Positions 9,147 through 23,177 of a stretch of 64,000 nucleotides of DNA are shown piece by piece. This stretch comes from Argentina anserina. Its lineage: Eukaryota > Streptophyta > Magnoliopsida > Rosales > Rosaceae. Positions within the stretch are counted from its first letter, which is position 1. Each line of letters opens with the position of its first letter. The position numbers and the translations under genes are program-made. The notes under the pieces were generated by a model. The model saw only the letters and a program-made list of their open reading frames with translations, was not told the DNA's origin and searched no databases. The DNA lies in contig NW_026089507.1 of NCBI RefSeq assembly GCF_933775445.1, positions 62,001 through 126,000 of the forward strand. The letters run 5' to 3'.

Positions 9147-12100
9147 GTATCTTTCTGTAAGGCTTCTGATGCGAGTTTCTATTGTATTTGAGAGTTTTGC
9201 AAGTGTGGGAGTGTGTTTCTTTCAAACTGAGTATCTTTGCATCGTTTGCGTATCTTTACTATTCCAATTGTGTATCTTTACATCGTTTGCGTATCGTTAC
9301 TATTCCAATTGTGTATCTTTTCATTTGTCGTTTGAGTATCTTTCTGTAAGGCTTTCTGATGCGAGTTTCTATTGAATTTGAGAGTTTTGCAAGTGTGGGA
9401 GTGTGTTTCTTTCAAACTGAGTATATTTACATCGTTTGCGTATCTTTACTATTCTAATTGTGTATCTTTTCATTTCTCGTTTGAGTATCTTTCTGTAAGG
9501 CTTCTGATGCGAGTTTCTATTGGATTTAAGAGTTTTGCAAGTGTGGGAGTGTGTTTCTTTCAAACTGAGTATCTTTACTTCGTTTGCGTATCTTTACTAT
9601 TCCAATTGTGTATCTTTACATCGTTTCCGTATCTTTACTATTCCAATTGTGTATCTTTACATCGTTTGCGTATCTTTACTATTCCAATTGTGTATCTTTT
9701 CATTTCTCGTTTGAGTATCTTTCTGTAAGGCTTTCTGATGCGAGTTTCTATTGAATTTGAGAGTTTTGCAAGTGTGGGAGTGTGTTTCTTTCAAACTGAG
9801 TATATTTACATCGTTTGCGTATCTTTACTATTCTAATTGTGTATCTTTTCATTTCTCGTTTGAGTATCTTTCTGTAAGGCTTTCTGATGCGAGTTTCTAT
9901 TGAATTTGAGAGTTTTGCAAGTGTGGGAGTGTGTTTCTTTCAAACTGAGTATCTTTACATCGTTTGCGTATCTTTACTATTCCAATTGTGTATCTTTACA
10001 TCGTTTGCGTATCTTTACTATTCCAATTGTGTATCTTTTGATTTCTCGTTTGAGTATCTTTCTGTAAGGCTTTCTGATGCGAGTTTCTATTGAATTTGAG
10101 AGTTTTGCAAGTGTGGGAGTGTGTTTCTATCAAACTGAGTATCTTTACATAGTTTGCGTATCTTTACTATTCCAATTGTGTATCTTTACATCGTTTGCGT
10201 ATCTTTACTATTCCAATTGTGTATCTTTTGATTTCTCGTTTGAGTATCTTTCTGTAAGGCTTTCTGATGCGAGTTTCTATTGAATTTGAGAGTTTTGTAA
10301 GTGTGCGAGTGTGTTTCTTTTAAACTGAGTATCTTTACATCGTTTGCGTATCTTTACTATTCCAATTGTGTATCTTTACATCGTTTGCGTATCTTTACTA
10401 TTCCAATTCTGTATCTTTTCATTTCTCGATTGAGTATCTTTCTGTAAGGCTTCTGATGCGAGTTTCTATTGTATTTGAGAGTTTTGCAGGTGTGGGAGTG
10501 TGTTGCTTTCAAACTGAGTATCTTTGCATCGTTTGCGTATCTTTACTATTCCAATTGTGTATCTTTACATCGTTTGCGTATCTTTACTATTCCAATTGTG
10601 TATCTTTTCATTTGTCGTTTGAGTATCTTTCTGTAAGGCTTTCTGATGCGATTTTCTATTGAATTTGAGAGTTTTGCAAGTGTGGGAGTGTGTTTCTTTC
10701 AAACTGAGTATATTTACATCGTTTGCGTATCTTTACTATTCTAATTGTGTATCTTTTCATTTCTCGTTTGAGTATCTTTCTGTAAGGCTTTCTGATGCGA
10801 GTTTCTATAGAATTTGAGAGTTTTGTAAGTGTGCGAGTGTGTTTCTTTTAAACTGAGTATCTTTACATCGTTTGCGTATCTTTACTATTCCAATTGTGTA
10901 TCTTTACATCGTTTGCGTATCTTTACTATTCCAATTCTGTATCTTTTCATTTCTCGATTGAGTATCTTTCTGTAAGGCTTCTGATGCGAGTTTCTATTGT
11001 ATTTGAGAGTTTTGCAGGTGTGGGAGTGTGTTGCTTTCAAACTGAGTATCTTTGCATCGTTTGCGTATCTTTACTATTCCAATTGTGTATCTTTACATCG
11101 TTTGCGTATCTTTACTATTCCAATTGTGTATCTTTTCATTTGTCGTTTGAGTATCTTTCTGTAAGGCTTTCTGATGCGATTTTCTATTGAATTTGAGAGT
11201 TTTGCAAGTGTGGGAGTGTGTTTCTTTCAAACTGAGTATATTTACATCGTTTGCGCATCTTTACTATTCTAATTGTGTATCTTTTCATTTCTCGTTTGAG
11301 TATCTTTCTGTAAGGCTTCTGATGCGAGTTTCTATTGGATTTGAGAGTTTTGCAAGTGTGGGAGTGTGTTTCTTTCAAACTGAGTATCTTTACATCGTTT
11401 GCGTATCTTTACTATTCCAATTGTGTATCTTTACATCGTTTCCGTATCTTTACTATTCCAATTGTGTATCTTTACATCGTTTGCGTATCTTTACTATTCC
11501 AATTGTGTATCTTTTCATTTCTCGTTTGAGTATCTATCTGTAAGGCTTTCTGATGCGAGTTTCTATTGAATTTGAGAGTTTTGCAAGTGTGGGAGTGTGT
11601 TTCTTTCAAACTGAGTATATTTACATCGTTTGCGTATCTTTACTATTCTAATTGTGTATCTTTTCATTTCTCGTTTGAGTATCTTTCTGTAAGGCTTTCT
11701 GATGCGAGTTTCTATTGAATTTGAGAGTTTTGCAAGTGTGGGAGTGTGTTTCTTTCAAACTGAGTATATTTACATCGTTTGCGTATCTTTACTATTCTAA
11801 TTGTGTATCTTTTCATTTCTCGTTTGAGTATCTTTCTGTAAGGCTTTCTGATGCGAGTTTCTATTGAATTTGAGAGTTTTGCAAGTGTGGGAGTGTGTTT
11901 CTTTCAAACTGAGTATCTTTACATCGTTTGCGTATCTTTACTATTCCAATTGTGTATCTTTACATCGTTTGCGTATCTTTACTATTCCAATTGTGTATCT
12001 TTTGATTTCTCGTTTGAGTATCTTTCTGTAAGGCTTTCTGATGCGAGTTTCTATTGAATTTGAGAGTTTTGCAAGTGTGGGAGTGTGTTTCTTTCAAACT

Positions 12101-14303
12101 GAGTATCTTTACATAGTTTGCGTATCTTTACTATTCCAATTGTGTATCTTTACATCGTTTGCGTATCTTTACTATTCCAATTGTGTATCTTTTGATTTCT
12201 CGTTTGAGTATCTTTCTGTAAGGCTTTCTGATGCGAGTTTCTATTGAATTTGAGAGTTTTGTAAGTGTGCGAGTGTGTTTCTTTTAAACTGAGTATCTTT
12301 ACATCGTTTGCGTATCTTTACTATTCCAATTGTGTATCTTTACATCGTTTGCGTATCTTTACTATTCCAATTGTGTATCTTTTCATTTCTCGTTTGAGTA
12401 ACTTTCTGTAAGGCTTCTGATGCGAGTTTCTATTGTATTTGAGAGTTTTGCAAGTGTGGGAGTGTGTTTCTTTCAAACTGAGTATCTTTACATCGTTTGC
12501 GTATCTTTACTATTCCAATTGTGTATCTTTACATCGTTTGCGTATCTTTACTATTCCAATTGTGTATCTTTACATCGTTTGCGTATCTTTACTATTCCAA
12601 TTGTGTATCTTTACATCGTTTGCGTATCTTTACTATTCCAATTGTGTATCTTTTCATTTCTCGTTTGAGTATCTTTCTGTAAGGCTTTCTGATGCGAGTT
12701 TCTATTGAATTTGAGAGTTTTGCAAGTGTGGGAGTGTGTTTCTTTCAAACTGAGTATCTTTACATAGTTTGCGTATCTTTACTATTCCAATTGTGTATCT
12801 TTACATCGTTTGCGTATCTTTACTATTCCAATTGTGTATCTTTTGATTTCTCGTTTGAGTATCTTTCTGTAAGGCTTTCTGATGCGAGTTTCTATAGAAT
12901 TTGAGAGTTTTGTAAGTGTGCGAGTGTGTTTCTTTTAAACTGAGTATCTTTACATCGTTTGCGTATCTTTACATATTCCAATTGTGTATCTTTACATCGT
13001 TTTCGTATCTTTACTATTCCAATTCTGTATCTTTTCATTTCCCGATTGAGTATCTTTCTGTAAGGCTTCTGATGCGAGTTTCTATTGTATTTGAGAGTTT
13101 TGCAGGTGTGGGAGTGTGTTTCTTTCAAACTGAGTATCTTTGCATCGTTTGCGTATCTTTACTATTCCAATTGTGTATCTTTACATCGTTTGCGTATCGT
13201 TACTATTCCAATTGTGTATCTTTTCATTTGTCGTTTGAGTATCTTTCTGTAAGGCTTTCTGATGCGAGTTTCTATTGAATTTGAGAGTTTTGCAAGTGTG
13301 GGAGTGTGTTTCTTTCAAACTGAGTATATTTACATCGTTTGCGTATCTTTACTATTCTAATTGTGTATCTTTTCATTTCTCGTTTGAGTATCTTTACTAT
13401 TCCAATTCTGTATCTTTTCATTTCTCGATTGAGTATCTTTCTGTAAGGCTTCTGATGCGAGTTTCTATTGTATTTGAGAGTTTTGCAGGTGTGGGAGTGT
13501 GTTTCTTTCAAACTGAGTATCTTTGCATCGTTTGCGTATCTTTACTATTCCAATTGTGTATCTTTACATCGTTTGCGTATCGTTACTATTCCAATTGTGT
13601 ATCTTTTCATTTGTCGTTTGAGTATCTTTCTGTAAGGCTTTCTGATGCGAGTTTCTATTGAATTTGAGAGTTTTGCAAGTGTGGGAGTGTGTTTCTTTCA
13701 AACTGAGTATATTTACATCGTTTGCGTATCTTTACTATTCTAATTGTGTATCTTTTCATTTCTCGTTTGAGTATCTTTCTGTAAGGCTTCTGATGCGAGT
13801 TTCTATTGGATTTAAGAGTTTTGCAAGTGTGGGAGTGTGTTTCTTTCAAACTGAGTATCTTTACTTCGTTTGCGTATCTTTACTATTCCAATTGTGTATC
13901 TTTACATCGTTTCCGTATCTTTACTATTCCAATTGTGTATCTTTACATCGTTTGCGTATCTTTACTATTCCAATTGTGTATCTTTTCATTTCTCGTTTGA
14001 GTATCTTTCTGTAAGGCTTTCTGATGCGAGTTTCTATTGAATTTGAGAGTTTTGCAAGTGTGGGAGTGTGTTTCTTTCAAACTGAGTATATTTACATCGT
14101 TTGCGTATCTTTACTATTCTAATTGTGTATCTTTTCATTTCTCGTTTGAGTATCTTTCTGTAAGGCTTTCTGATGCGAGTTTCTATTGAATTTGAGAGTT
14201 TTGCAAGTGTGGGAGTGTGTTTCTTTCAAACTGAGTATCTTTACATCGTTTGCGTATCTTTACTATTCCAATTGTGTATCTTTTCATTTCTCGTTTGAGT
14301 ATC

Positions 14304-15063
14304 TTTCTGTAAGGCTTTCTGATGCGAGTTTCTATTGAATTTGAGAGTTTTGCAAGTGTGGGAGTGTGTTTCTTTCAAACTGAGTATCTTTACATAGTTT
14401 GCGTATCTTTACTATTCCAATTGTGTATCTTTACATCGTTTGCGTATCTTTACTATTCCAATTGTGTATCTTTTGATTTCTCGTTTGAGTATCTTTCTGT
14501 AAGGCTTTCTGATGCGAGTTTCTATTGAATTTGAGAGTTTTGTAAGTGTGCGAGTGTGTTTCTTTTAAACTGAGTATCTTTACATCGTTTGCGTATCTTT
14601 ACTATTCCAATTGTGTATCTTTACATCGTTTCCGTATCTTTACTATTCCAATTGTGTATCTTTTCATTTCTCGTTTGAGTATCTTTCTGTAAGGCTTTCT
14701 GATGCGAGTTTCTATTGAATTTGAGAGTTTTGCAAGTGTGGGAGTGTGTTTCTTTCAAACTGAGTATCTTTACATCGTTTGCGTATCTTTACTATTCCAA
14801 TTGTGTATCTTTACATCGTTTGCGTATCTTTACTATTCCAATTGTGTATCTTTTGATTTCTCGTTTGAGTATCTTTCTGTAAGGCTTTCTGATGCGAGTT
14901 TCTATTGAATATGAGAGTTTTGTAAGTGTGCGAGTGTGTTTCTTTTAAACTGAGTATCTTTACATCGTTTGCGTATCTTTACTATTCCAATTGTGTATCT
15001 TTACATCGTTTCCGTATCTTTACTATTCCAATTGTGTATCTTTTCAATTCTCGTTTGAGTATC
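14304..15063 (+). repeat. Two 380-bp dimers at the junction between blocks
   Basis: Two dimers of 190-bp A-type monomers (starting at 14304 and 14684) fill the gap between the 4286-bp block and the start of the 13,925-bp duplicate. The first monomer of each dimer has the tail CTTTTGATTTCTCG. The second has the TTTTGTAAGTGTGCGAG core and CGTTTCCGTATC in its second module. One dimer has GAATATGAG at about 14909, which I did not see elsewhere. Confidence 0.85.
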
Positions 15064-18000
15064 TTTCTGTAAGGCTTTCTGATGCGAGTTTCTATAGAAT
15101 TTGAGAGTTTTGTAAGTGTGCGAGTGTGTTTCTTTTAAACTGAGTATCTTTACATCGTTTGCGTATCTTTACTATTCCAATTGTGTATCTTTACATCGTT
15201 TGCGTATCTTTACTATTCCAATTGTGTATCTTTTCATTTCTCGTTTGAGTAACTTTCTGTAAGGCTTCTGATGCGAGTTTCTATTGTATTTGAGAGTTTT
15301 GCAAGTGTGGGAGTGTGTTTCTTTCAAACTGAGTATCTTTACATCGTTTGCGTATCTTTACTATTCCAATTGTGTATCTTTACATCGTTTGCGTATCTTT
15401 CTGTAAGGATTCTGATGCGAGTTTGTATTGTATTTGAGAGTTTTGCAAGTGTGGGAGTGTGTTTCTTTCAAACTGAGTATCTATACATCGTTTGCGTATC
15501 TTTACTATTTCAATTGTGTATCTTTACATCGTTTGCGTATCTTTACTATTCCAATTGTGTATCTTTTCATTTCTCGTTTGAGTATCTTTCTGTAAGGCTT
15601 TCTGATGCGAATTTCAATTGAATTTGAGAGTTTTGCAAGTGTGGGAGTGTGTTTCTTTCAAACTGAGTATCTTTACATCTTTTGCGTATCTTTACTATTC
15701 CAATTGTGTATCTTTACATCGTTTGCGTATCTTTACTATTCCAATTGTGTATCTTTTCATTTCTCGTTTGAGTATCTTTCTGTAAGGCTTTCTGATGCGA
15801 GATTCTATTTAATTTGAGAGTTTTGCAAGTGTGGGAGTGTGTTTCTTTCAAACTGAGTATCTTTACATCATTTGCGTATCTTTACTATTTCAATTGTGTA
15901 TCTTTACATCGTTTGCGTATCCTTACTATTCCAATTCTGTATCTTTTCATTTCTCGATTGAGTATCTTTCTGTAAGGCTTCTGATGCGAGTTTCTATTGT
16001 ATTTGAGAGTTTTGCAAGTGTGGGAGTGTGTTTCTTTCAAACTGAGTATCTTTACATCCATTGCGTATCTTTACTATTCCAATTGTGTATATTTTCATTT
16101 CTCGTTTGAGTATCTTTCTGTAAGGCTTTCTGATGCGAGTTTCTATTGAATTTGAGAGTTTTGCAAGTGTGGGAGTGTGTTTCTTTCAAACTGAGTATCT
16201 TTACATCGTTTGCGTATCTTTACTATTCCAATTGTGTATCTTTACATCGTTTGCGTATCTTTCTGTAAGGCTTCTGATGCGAGTTTTTATTGTATTTGAG
16301 AGTTTTGCAAGTGTGGGAGTGTGTTTCTTTCAAACTGAGTATCTATACATCGTTTGCGTATCTTTACTATTTCAATTGTGTATCTTTACATCGTTTGCGT
16401 ATCTTTACTATTCCAATTGTGTATCTTTTCATTTCTCGTTTGAGTATCTTTCTGTAAGGCTTTCTGATGCGAATTTCTATTGAATTTGAGAGTTTTGCAA
16501 GTGTGGGAGTGTGTTTCTTTCAAACTGAGTATCTTTACATCTTTTGCGTATCTTTACTATTCCAATTGTGTATCTTTACATCGTTTGCGTATCTTTACTA
16601 TTCCAATTGTGTATCTTTTCATTTCTCGTTTGAGTATCTTTCTGTAAGGCTTTCTGATGCGAGATTCTATTTAATTTGAGAGTTTTGCAAGTGTGGGAGT
16701 GTGTTTCTTTCAAACTGAGTATCTTTACATCGTTTGCGTATCTTTACTATTTCAATTGTGTATCTTTACATCGTTTGCGTATCCTTACTATTCCAATTCT
16801 GTATCTTTTCATTTCTCGATTGAGTATCTTTCTGTAAGGCTTCTGATGCGAGTTTCTATTGTATTTGAGAGTTTTGCAAGTGTGGGAGTGTGTTTCTTTC
16901 AAACTGAGTATCTTTACATCGTTTGCGTATCTTTACTATTTCAATTGTGTATCTTTACAACGTTTGCGTATCTTTACTATTCCAATTCTGTATCTTTTCA
17001 TTTCTCGATTGAGTATCATTCTGTAAGGCTTCTGATGCGAGTTTCTATTGTATTTGAGAGTTTTGCAGGTGTGGGAGTGTGTTTCTTTCAAACTGAGTAT
17101 CTTTGCATCGTTTGCGTATCTTTACTATTCCAATTGTGTATCTTTACATCGTTTGCGTATCTTTACTATTCCAATTGTGTATCTTTTCATTTCTCGTTTG
17201 AGTATCTTTCTGTAAGGCTTTCTGATGCGAATTTCTATTGAATTTGAGAGTTTTGCAAGTGTGGGAGTGTGTTTCTTTCAAACTGAGTATCTTTACATCT
17301 TTTGCGTATCTTTACTATTCCAATTGTGTATCTTTACATCGTTTGCGTATCTTTACTATTCCAATTGTGTATCTTTTCATTTCTCGTTTGAGTATCTTTC
17401 TGTAAGGCTTTCTGATGCGAGATTCTATTTAATTTGAGAGTTTTGCAAGTGTGGGAGTGTGTTTCTTTCAAACTGAGTATCTTTACATCATTTGCGTATC
17501 TTTACTATTTCAATTGTGTATCTTTACATCGTTTGCGTATCCTTACTATTCCAATTCTGTATCTTTTCATTTCTCGATTGAGTATCTTTCTGTAAGGCTT
17601 CTGATGCGAGTTTCTATTGTATTTGAGAGTTTTGCAAGTGTGGGAGTGTGTTTCTTTCAAACTGAGTATCTTTACATCGTTTGCGTATCTTTACTATTTC
17701 AATTGTGTATCTTTACAACGTTTGCGTATCTTTACTATTCCAATTCTGTATCTTTTCATTTCTCGATTGAGTATCATTCTGTAAGGCTTCTGATGCGAGT
17801 TTCTATTGTATTTGAGAGTTTTGCAGGTGTGGGAGTGTGTTTCTTTCAAACTGAGTATCTTTGCATCGTTTGCGTATCTTTACTATTCCAATTGTGTATC
17901 TTTACATCGTTTGCGTATCTTTACTATTCCAATTGTATATCTTTTCATTTGTCGTTTGAGTATCTTTCTGTAAGGCTTTCTGATGCGAGTTTCTATTGAA

Positions 18001-21000
18001 TTTGAGAGTTTTGCAAGTGTGGGAGTGTGTTTCTTTCAAACTGAGTATATTTACATCGTTTGCGTATCTTTACTATTCTAATTGTGTATCTTTTCATTTC
18101 TCGTTTGAGTATCTTTCTGTAAGGCTTCTGATGCGAGTTTCTATTGGATTTGAGAGTTTTGCAAGTGTGGGAGTGTGTTTCTTTCAAACTGAGTATCTTT
18201 ACATCGTTTGCGTATCATTAGTATTCCAATTGTGTATCTTTACATCGTTTCCGTATCTTTACTATTCCAATTGTGTATCTTTTCATTTCTCGTTTGAGTA
18301 TCTTTCTGTAAGGCTTTCTGATGCGAGTTTCTATTGAATTTGAGAGTTTTGCAAGTGTGGGAGTGTGTTTCTTTCAAACTGAGTATATTTACATCGTTTG
18401 CGTATCTTTACTATTCTAATTGTGTATCTTTTCATTTCTCGTTTGAGTATCTTTCTGTAAGGCTTTCTGATGCGAGTTTCTATAGAATTTGAGAGTTTTG
18501 TAAGTGTGCGAGTGTGTTTCTTTTAAACTGAGTATCTTTACATCGTTTGCGTATCTTTACTATTCCAATTGTGTATCTTTACATCGTTTGCGTATCTTTA
18601 CTATTCCAATTCTGTATCTTTTCATTTCTCGATTGAGTATCTTTCTGTAAGGCTTCTGATGCGAGTTTCTATTGTATTTGAGAGTTTTGCAGGTGTGGGA
18701 GTGTGTTGCTTTCAAACTGAGTATCTTTGCATCGTTTGCGTATCTTTACTATTCCAATTGTGTATCTTTACATCGTTTGCGTATCTTTACTATTCCAATT
18801 GTGTATCTTTTCATTTGTCGTTTGAGTATCTTTCTGTAAGGCTTTCTGATGCGATTTTCTATTGAATTTGAGAGTTTTGCAAGTGTGGGAGTGTGTTTCT
18901 TTCAAACTGAGTATATTTACATCGTTTGCGCATCTTTACTATTCTAATTGTGTATCTTTTCATTTCTCGTTTGAGTATCTTTCTGTAAGGCTTCTGATGC
19001 GAGTTTCTATTGGATTTGAGAGTTTTGCAAGTGTGGGAGTGTGTTTCTTTCAAACTGAGTATCTTTACATCGTTTGCGTATCTTTACTATTCCAATTGTG
19101 TATCTTTACATCGTTTCCGTATCTTTACTATTCCAATTGTGTATCTTTACATCGTTTGCGTATCTTTACTATTCCAATTGTGTATCTTTTCATTTCTCGT
19201 TTGAGTATCTATCTGTAAGGCTTTCTGATGCGAGTTTCTATTGAATTTGAGAGTTTTGCAAGTGTGGGAGTGTGTTTCTTTCAAACTGAGTATATTTACA
19301 TCGTTTGCGTATCTTTACTATTCTAATTGTGTATCTTTTCATTTCTCGTTTGAGTATCTTTCTGTAAGGCTTTCTGATGCGAGTTTCTATTGAATTTGAG
19401 AGTTTTGCAAGTGTGGGAGTGTGTTTCTTTCAAACTGAGTATATTTACATCGTTTGCGTATCTTTACTATTCTAATTGTGTATCTTTTCATTTCTCGTTT
19501 GAGTATCTTTCTGTAAGGCTTTCTGATGCGAGTTTCTATTGAATTTGAGAGTTTTGCAAGTGTGGGAGTGTGTTTCTTTCAAACTGAGTATCTTTACATC
19601 GTTTGCGTATCTTTACTATTCCAATTGTGTATCTTTACATCGTTTGCGTATCTTTACTATTCCAATTGTGTATCTTTTGATTTCTCGTTTGAGTATCTTT
19701 CTGTAAGGCTTTCTGATGCGAGTTTCTATTGAATTTGAGAGTTTTGCAAGTGTGGGAGTGTGTTTCTTTCAAACTGAGTATCTTTACATAGTTTGCGTAT
19801 CTTTACTATTCCAATTGTGTATCTTTACATCGTTTGCGTATCTTTACTATTCCAATTGTGTATCTTTTGATTTCTCGTTTGAGTATCTTTCTGTAAGGCT
19901 TTCTGATGCGAGTTTCTATTGAATTTGAGAGTTTTGTAAGTGTGCGAGTGTGTTTCTTTTAAACTGAGTATCTTTACATCGTTTGCGTATCTTTACTATT
20001 CCAATTGTGTATCTTTACATCGTTTGCGTATCTTTACTATTCCAATTCTGTATCTTTTCATTTCTCGATTGAGTATCTTTCTGTAAGGCTTCTGATGCGA
20101 GTTTCTATTGTATTTGAGAGTTTTGCAGGTGTGGGAGTGTGTTTCTTTCAAACTGAGTATCTTTTCATCGTTTGCGTATCTTTACTATTCCAATTGTGTA
20201 TCTTTACATCGTTTGCGTATCTTTACTATTCCAATTGTGTATCTTTTCATTTGTCGTTTGAGTATCTTTCTGTAAGGCTTTCTGATGCGATTTTCTATTG
20301 AATTTGAGAGTTTTGCAAGTGTGGGAGTGTGTTTCTTTCAAACTGAGTATATTTACATCGTTTGCGTATCTTTACTATTCTAATTGTGTATCTTTTCATT
20401 TCTCGTTTGAGTATCTTTCTGTAAGGCTTTCTGATGCGAGTTTCTATAGAATTTGAGAGTTTTGTAAGTGTGCGAGTGTGTTTCTTTTAAACTGAGTATC
20501 TTTACATCGTTTGCGTATCTTTACTATTCCAATTGTGTATCTTTACATCGTTTGCGTATCTTTACTATTCCAATTCTGTATCTTTTCATTTCTCGATTGA
20601 GTATCTTTCTGTAAGGCTTCTGATGCGAGTTTCTATTGTATTTGAGAGTTTTGCAGGTGTGGGAGTGTGTTGCTTTCAAACTGAGTATCTTTGCATCGTT
20701 TGCGTATCTTTACTATTCCAATTGTGTATCTTTACATCGTTTGCGTATCTTTACTATTCCAATTGTGTATCTTTTCATTTGTCGTTTGAGTATCTTTCTG
20801 TAAGGCTTTCTGATGCGATTTTCTATTGAATTTGAGAGTTTTGCAAGTGTGGGAGTGTGTTTCTTTCAAACTGAGTATATTTACATCGTTTGCGCATCTT
20901 TACTATTCTAATTGTGTATCTTTTCATTTCTCGTTTGAGTATCTTTCTGTAAGGCTTCTGATGCGAATTTCTATTGGATTTGAGAGTTTTGCAAGTGTGG

Positions 21001-22455
21001 GAGTGTGTTTCTTTCAAACTGAGTATCTTTACATCGTTTGCGTATCTTTACTATTCCAATTGTGTATCTTTACATCGTTTCCGTATCTTTACTATTCCAA
21101 TTGTGTATCTTTACATCGTTTGCGTATCTTTACTATTCCAATTGTGTATCTTTTCATTTCTCGTTTGAGTATCTATCTGTAAGGCTTTCTGATGCGAGTT
21201 TCTATTGAATTTGAGAGTTTTGCAAGTGTGGGAGTGTGTTTCTTTCAAACTGAGTATATTTACATCGTTTGCGTATCTTTACTATTCTAATTGTGTATCT
21301 TTTCATTTCTCGTTTGAGTATCTTTCTGTAAGGCTTTCTGATGCGAGTTTCTATTGAATTTGAGAGTTTTGCAAGTGTGGGAGTGTGTTTCTTTCAAACT
21401 GAGTATATTTACATCGTTTGCGTATCTTTACTATTCTAATTGTGTATCTTTTCATTTCTCGTTTGAGTATCTTTCTGTAAGGCTTTCTGATGCGAGTTTC
21501 TATTGAATTTGAGAGTTTTGCAAGTGTGGGAGTGTGTTTCTTTCAAACTGAGTATCTTTACATCGTTTGCGTATCTTTACTATTCCAATTGTGTATCTTT
21601 ACATCGTTTGCGTATCTTTACTATTCCAATTGTGTATCTTTTGATTTCTCGTTTGAGTATCTTTCTGTAAGGCTTTCTGATGCGAGTTTCTATTGAATTT
21701 GAGAGTTTTGCAAGTGTGGGAGTGTGTTTCTTTCAAACTGAGTATCTTTACATAGTTTGCGTATCTTTACTATTCCAATTGTGTATCTTTACATCGTTTG
21801 CGTATCTTTACTATTCCAATTGTGTATCTTTTGATTTCTCGTTTGAGTATCTTTCTGTAAGGCTTTCTGATGCGAGTTTCTATTGAATTTGAGAGTTTTG
21901 TAAGTGTGCGAGTGTGTTTCTTTTAAACTGAGTATCTTTACATCGTTTGCGTATCTTTACTATTCCAATTGTGTATCTTTACATCGTTTGCGTATCTTTA
22001 CTATTCCAATTGTGTATCTTTTCATTTCTCGTTTGAGTAACTTTCTGTAAGGCTTCTGATGCGAGTTTCTATTGTATTTGAGAGTTTTGCAAGTGTGGGA
22101 GTGTGTTTCTTTCAAACTGAGTATCTTTACATCGTTTGCGTATCTTTACTATTCCAATTGTGTATCTTTACATCGTTTGCGTATCTTTACTATTCCAATT
22201 GTGTATCTTTACATCGTTTGCGTATCTTTACTATTCCAATTGTGTATCTTTACATCGTTTGCGTATCTTTACTATTCCAATTGTGTATCTTTTCATTTCT
22301 CGTTTGAGTATCTTTCTGTAAGGCTTTCTGATGCGAGTTTCTATTGAATTTGAGAGTTTTGCAAGTGTGGGAGTGTGTTTCTTTCAAACTGAGTATCTTT
22401 ACATAGTTTGCGTATCTTTACTATTCCAATTGTGTATCTTTACATCGTTTGCGTA
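15020..22455 (+). repeat. 7.4-kb segment duplicated 13,925 bp downstream (downstream copy)
   Basis: This is the counterpart of 1095-8530, preserving the 862-, 758- and 1964-bp periods inside it. Because these internal structures are present in both copies, they arose before this duplication or were homogenised afterwards. Differences noted are CATCGTTTG at about 16720 against CATCATTTG at 2795, and TGTTTCTTTC at 20140 against TGTTGCTTTC at the equivalent of 6215. From 20383 on, this copy is also the first unit of the 2910-bp repeat. Confidence 0.88.
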
Positions 22456-22460
22456 TAAAT
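22453..22460 (+). repeat. GTATAAAT octamer variant, first of 11 copies
   Basis: Here the octamer at the start of the second half of module two is GTATAAATCTATTCC instead of GTATCTTTACTATTCC, one base shorter. Copies start at 22453, 25363, 26755, 29140, 30346, 32731, 33937, 35671, 41076, 42282 and 44016, and nowhere else that I could find. The spacings reproduce the 2910-, 3591- and 8345-bp periods. A single mutational event spread by block duplication explains all eleven. The host monomer is 189 bp long although it is of A type. Confidence 0.9.
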
Positions 22461-22501
22461 CTATTCCAATTGTGTATCTTTTCATTTCTCGTTTGAGTAT
22501 A

Positions 22502-23177
22502 TTTCTGTAAGGCTTTCTGATGCGAGTGTCTATTGAATTTGAGAGTTTTGCAAGTGTGGGAGTGTGTTTCTTTCAAACTGAGTATATTTACATCGTTTGC
22601 GTATCTTTACTATTCCAATTGTGTATCTTTTCATTTCTCGTTTGAGTATCTTTCTGTAAGGCTTCTGATGCGAGTTTCTATTGGATTTGAGAGTTTTGCA
22701 AGTGTGGGAGTGTGTTTCTTTCAAACTGAGTATCTTTACATCGTTTGCGTATGTTTACTATAACAATTGTGTATCTTTACATCGTTTCCGTATCTTTACT
22801 ATTTCAATTGTGTATCTTTTCATTTCTCGTTTGAGTATCTTTCTGTAAGGCTTTCTGATGCGAGTTTCTATTGAATTTGAGAGTTTTGCAAGTGTGGGAG
22901 TGTGTTTCTTTCAAACTGAGTATATTTACATCGTTTGCGTATCTTTACTATTCCAATTGTGTATCTTTTCATTTCTCGTTTGAGTATCTTTCTGTAAGGC
23001 TTCTGATGCGAGTTTCTATTGGATTTGAGAGTTTTGCAAGTGTGGGAGTGTGTTTCTTTCAAACTGAGTATCTTTACATCGTTTGCGTATGTTTACTATT
23101 CCAATTGTGTATCTTTACATCGTTTCCGTATCTTTACTATTTCAATTGTGTATCTTTACATTTCTCGTTTGAGTATC
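22502..23177 (+). repeat. 338-bp short-long dimer, two copies
   Basis: A 149-bp A monomer followed by a 189-bp B monomer (with TTGGATTTGAG) is present twice in succession with a 338-bp spacing. Shared markers are GTATATTTAC in the short monomer and CGTATGTTTACTA plus CGTTTCCGTATC in the long one. The pair recurs at 25412-26087. The first long monomer of this pair has the private change ACTATAACAATTG near 22760. Confidence 0.85.

Larger units (their letters stand above)
5430..14290 (+). repeat. Higher-order repeat, 4286-bp period (23 monomers)
   Basis: There are two full copies at 5434-9719 and 9720-14005, plus a partial third copy that ends near 14290. Each copy has 23 monomers, including the four-module monomer (8117 and 12403), the duplicated 45-bp unit (9057 and 13343) and an unusual one-base insertion in TTTACATATTCC (near 8688 and 12974). 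Base differences are few: for example CTCGATTG at 8756 against CCCGATTG at 13042. In the partial third copy, a 41-bp module is missing near 14290. Confidence 0.9.

Noticed and set aside
9577..9595. CENP-B box-like string around CTTCGTTTGCGTATC
   Set aside because: Only the TTCG matches. The required A and CGGG positions are absent, and the CTTCG form is a rare variant of CATCG, so there is no support for a CENP-B site.
22453..22460. GTATAAAT as TATA-box promoters
   Set aside because: It is one mutational variant carried by block duplication, lies within a satellite with no downstream gene, and has no initiator or other promoter element that I can identify.
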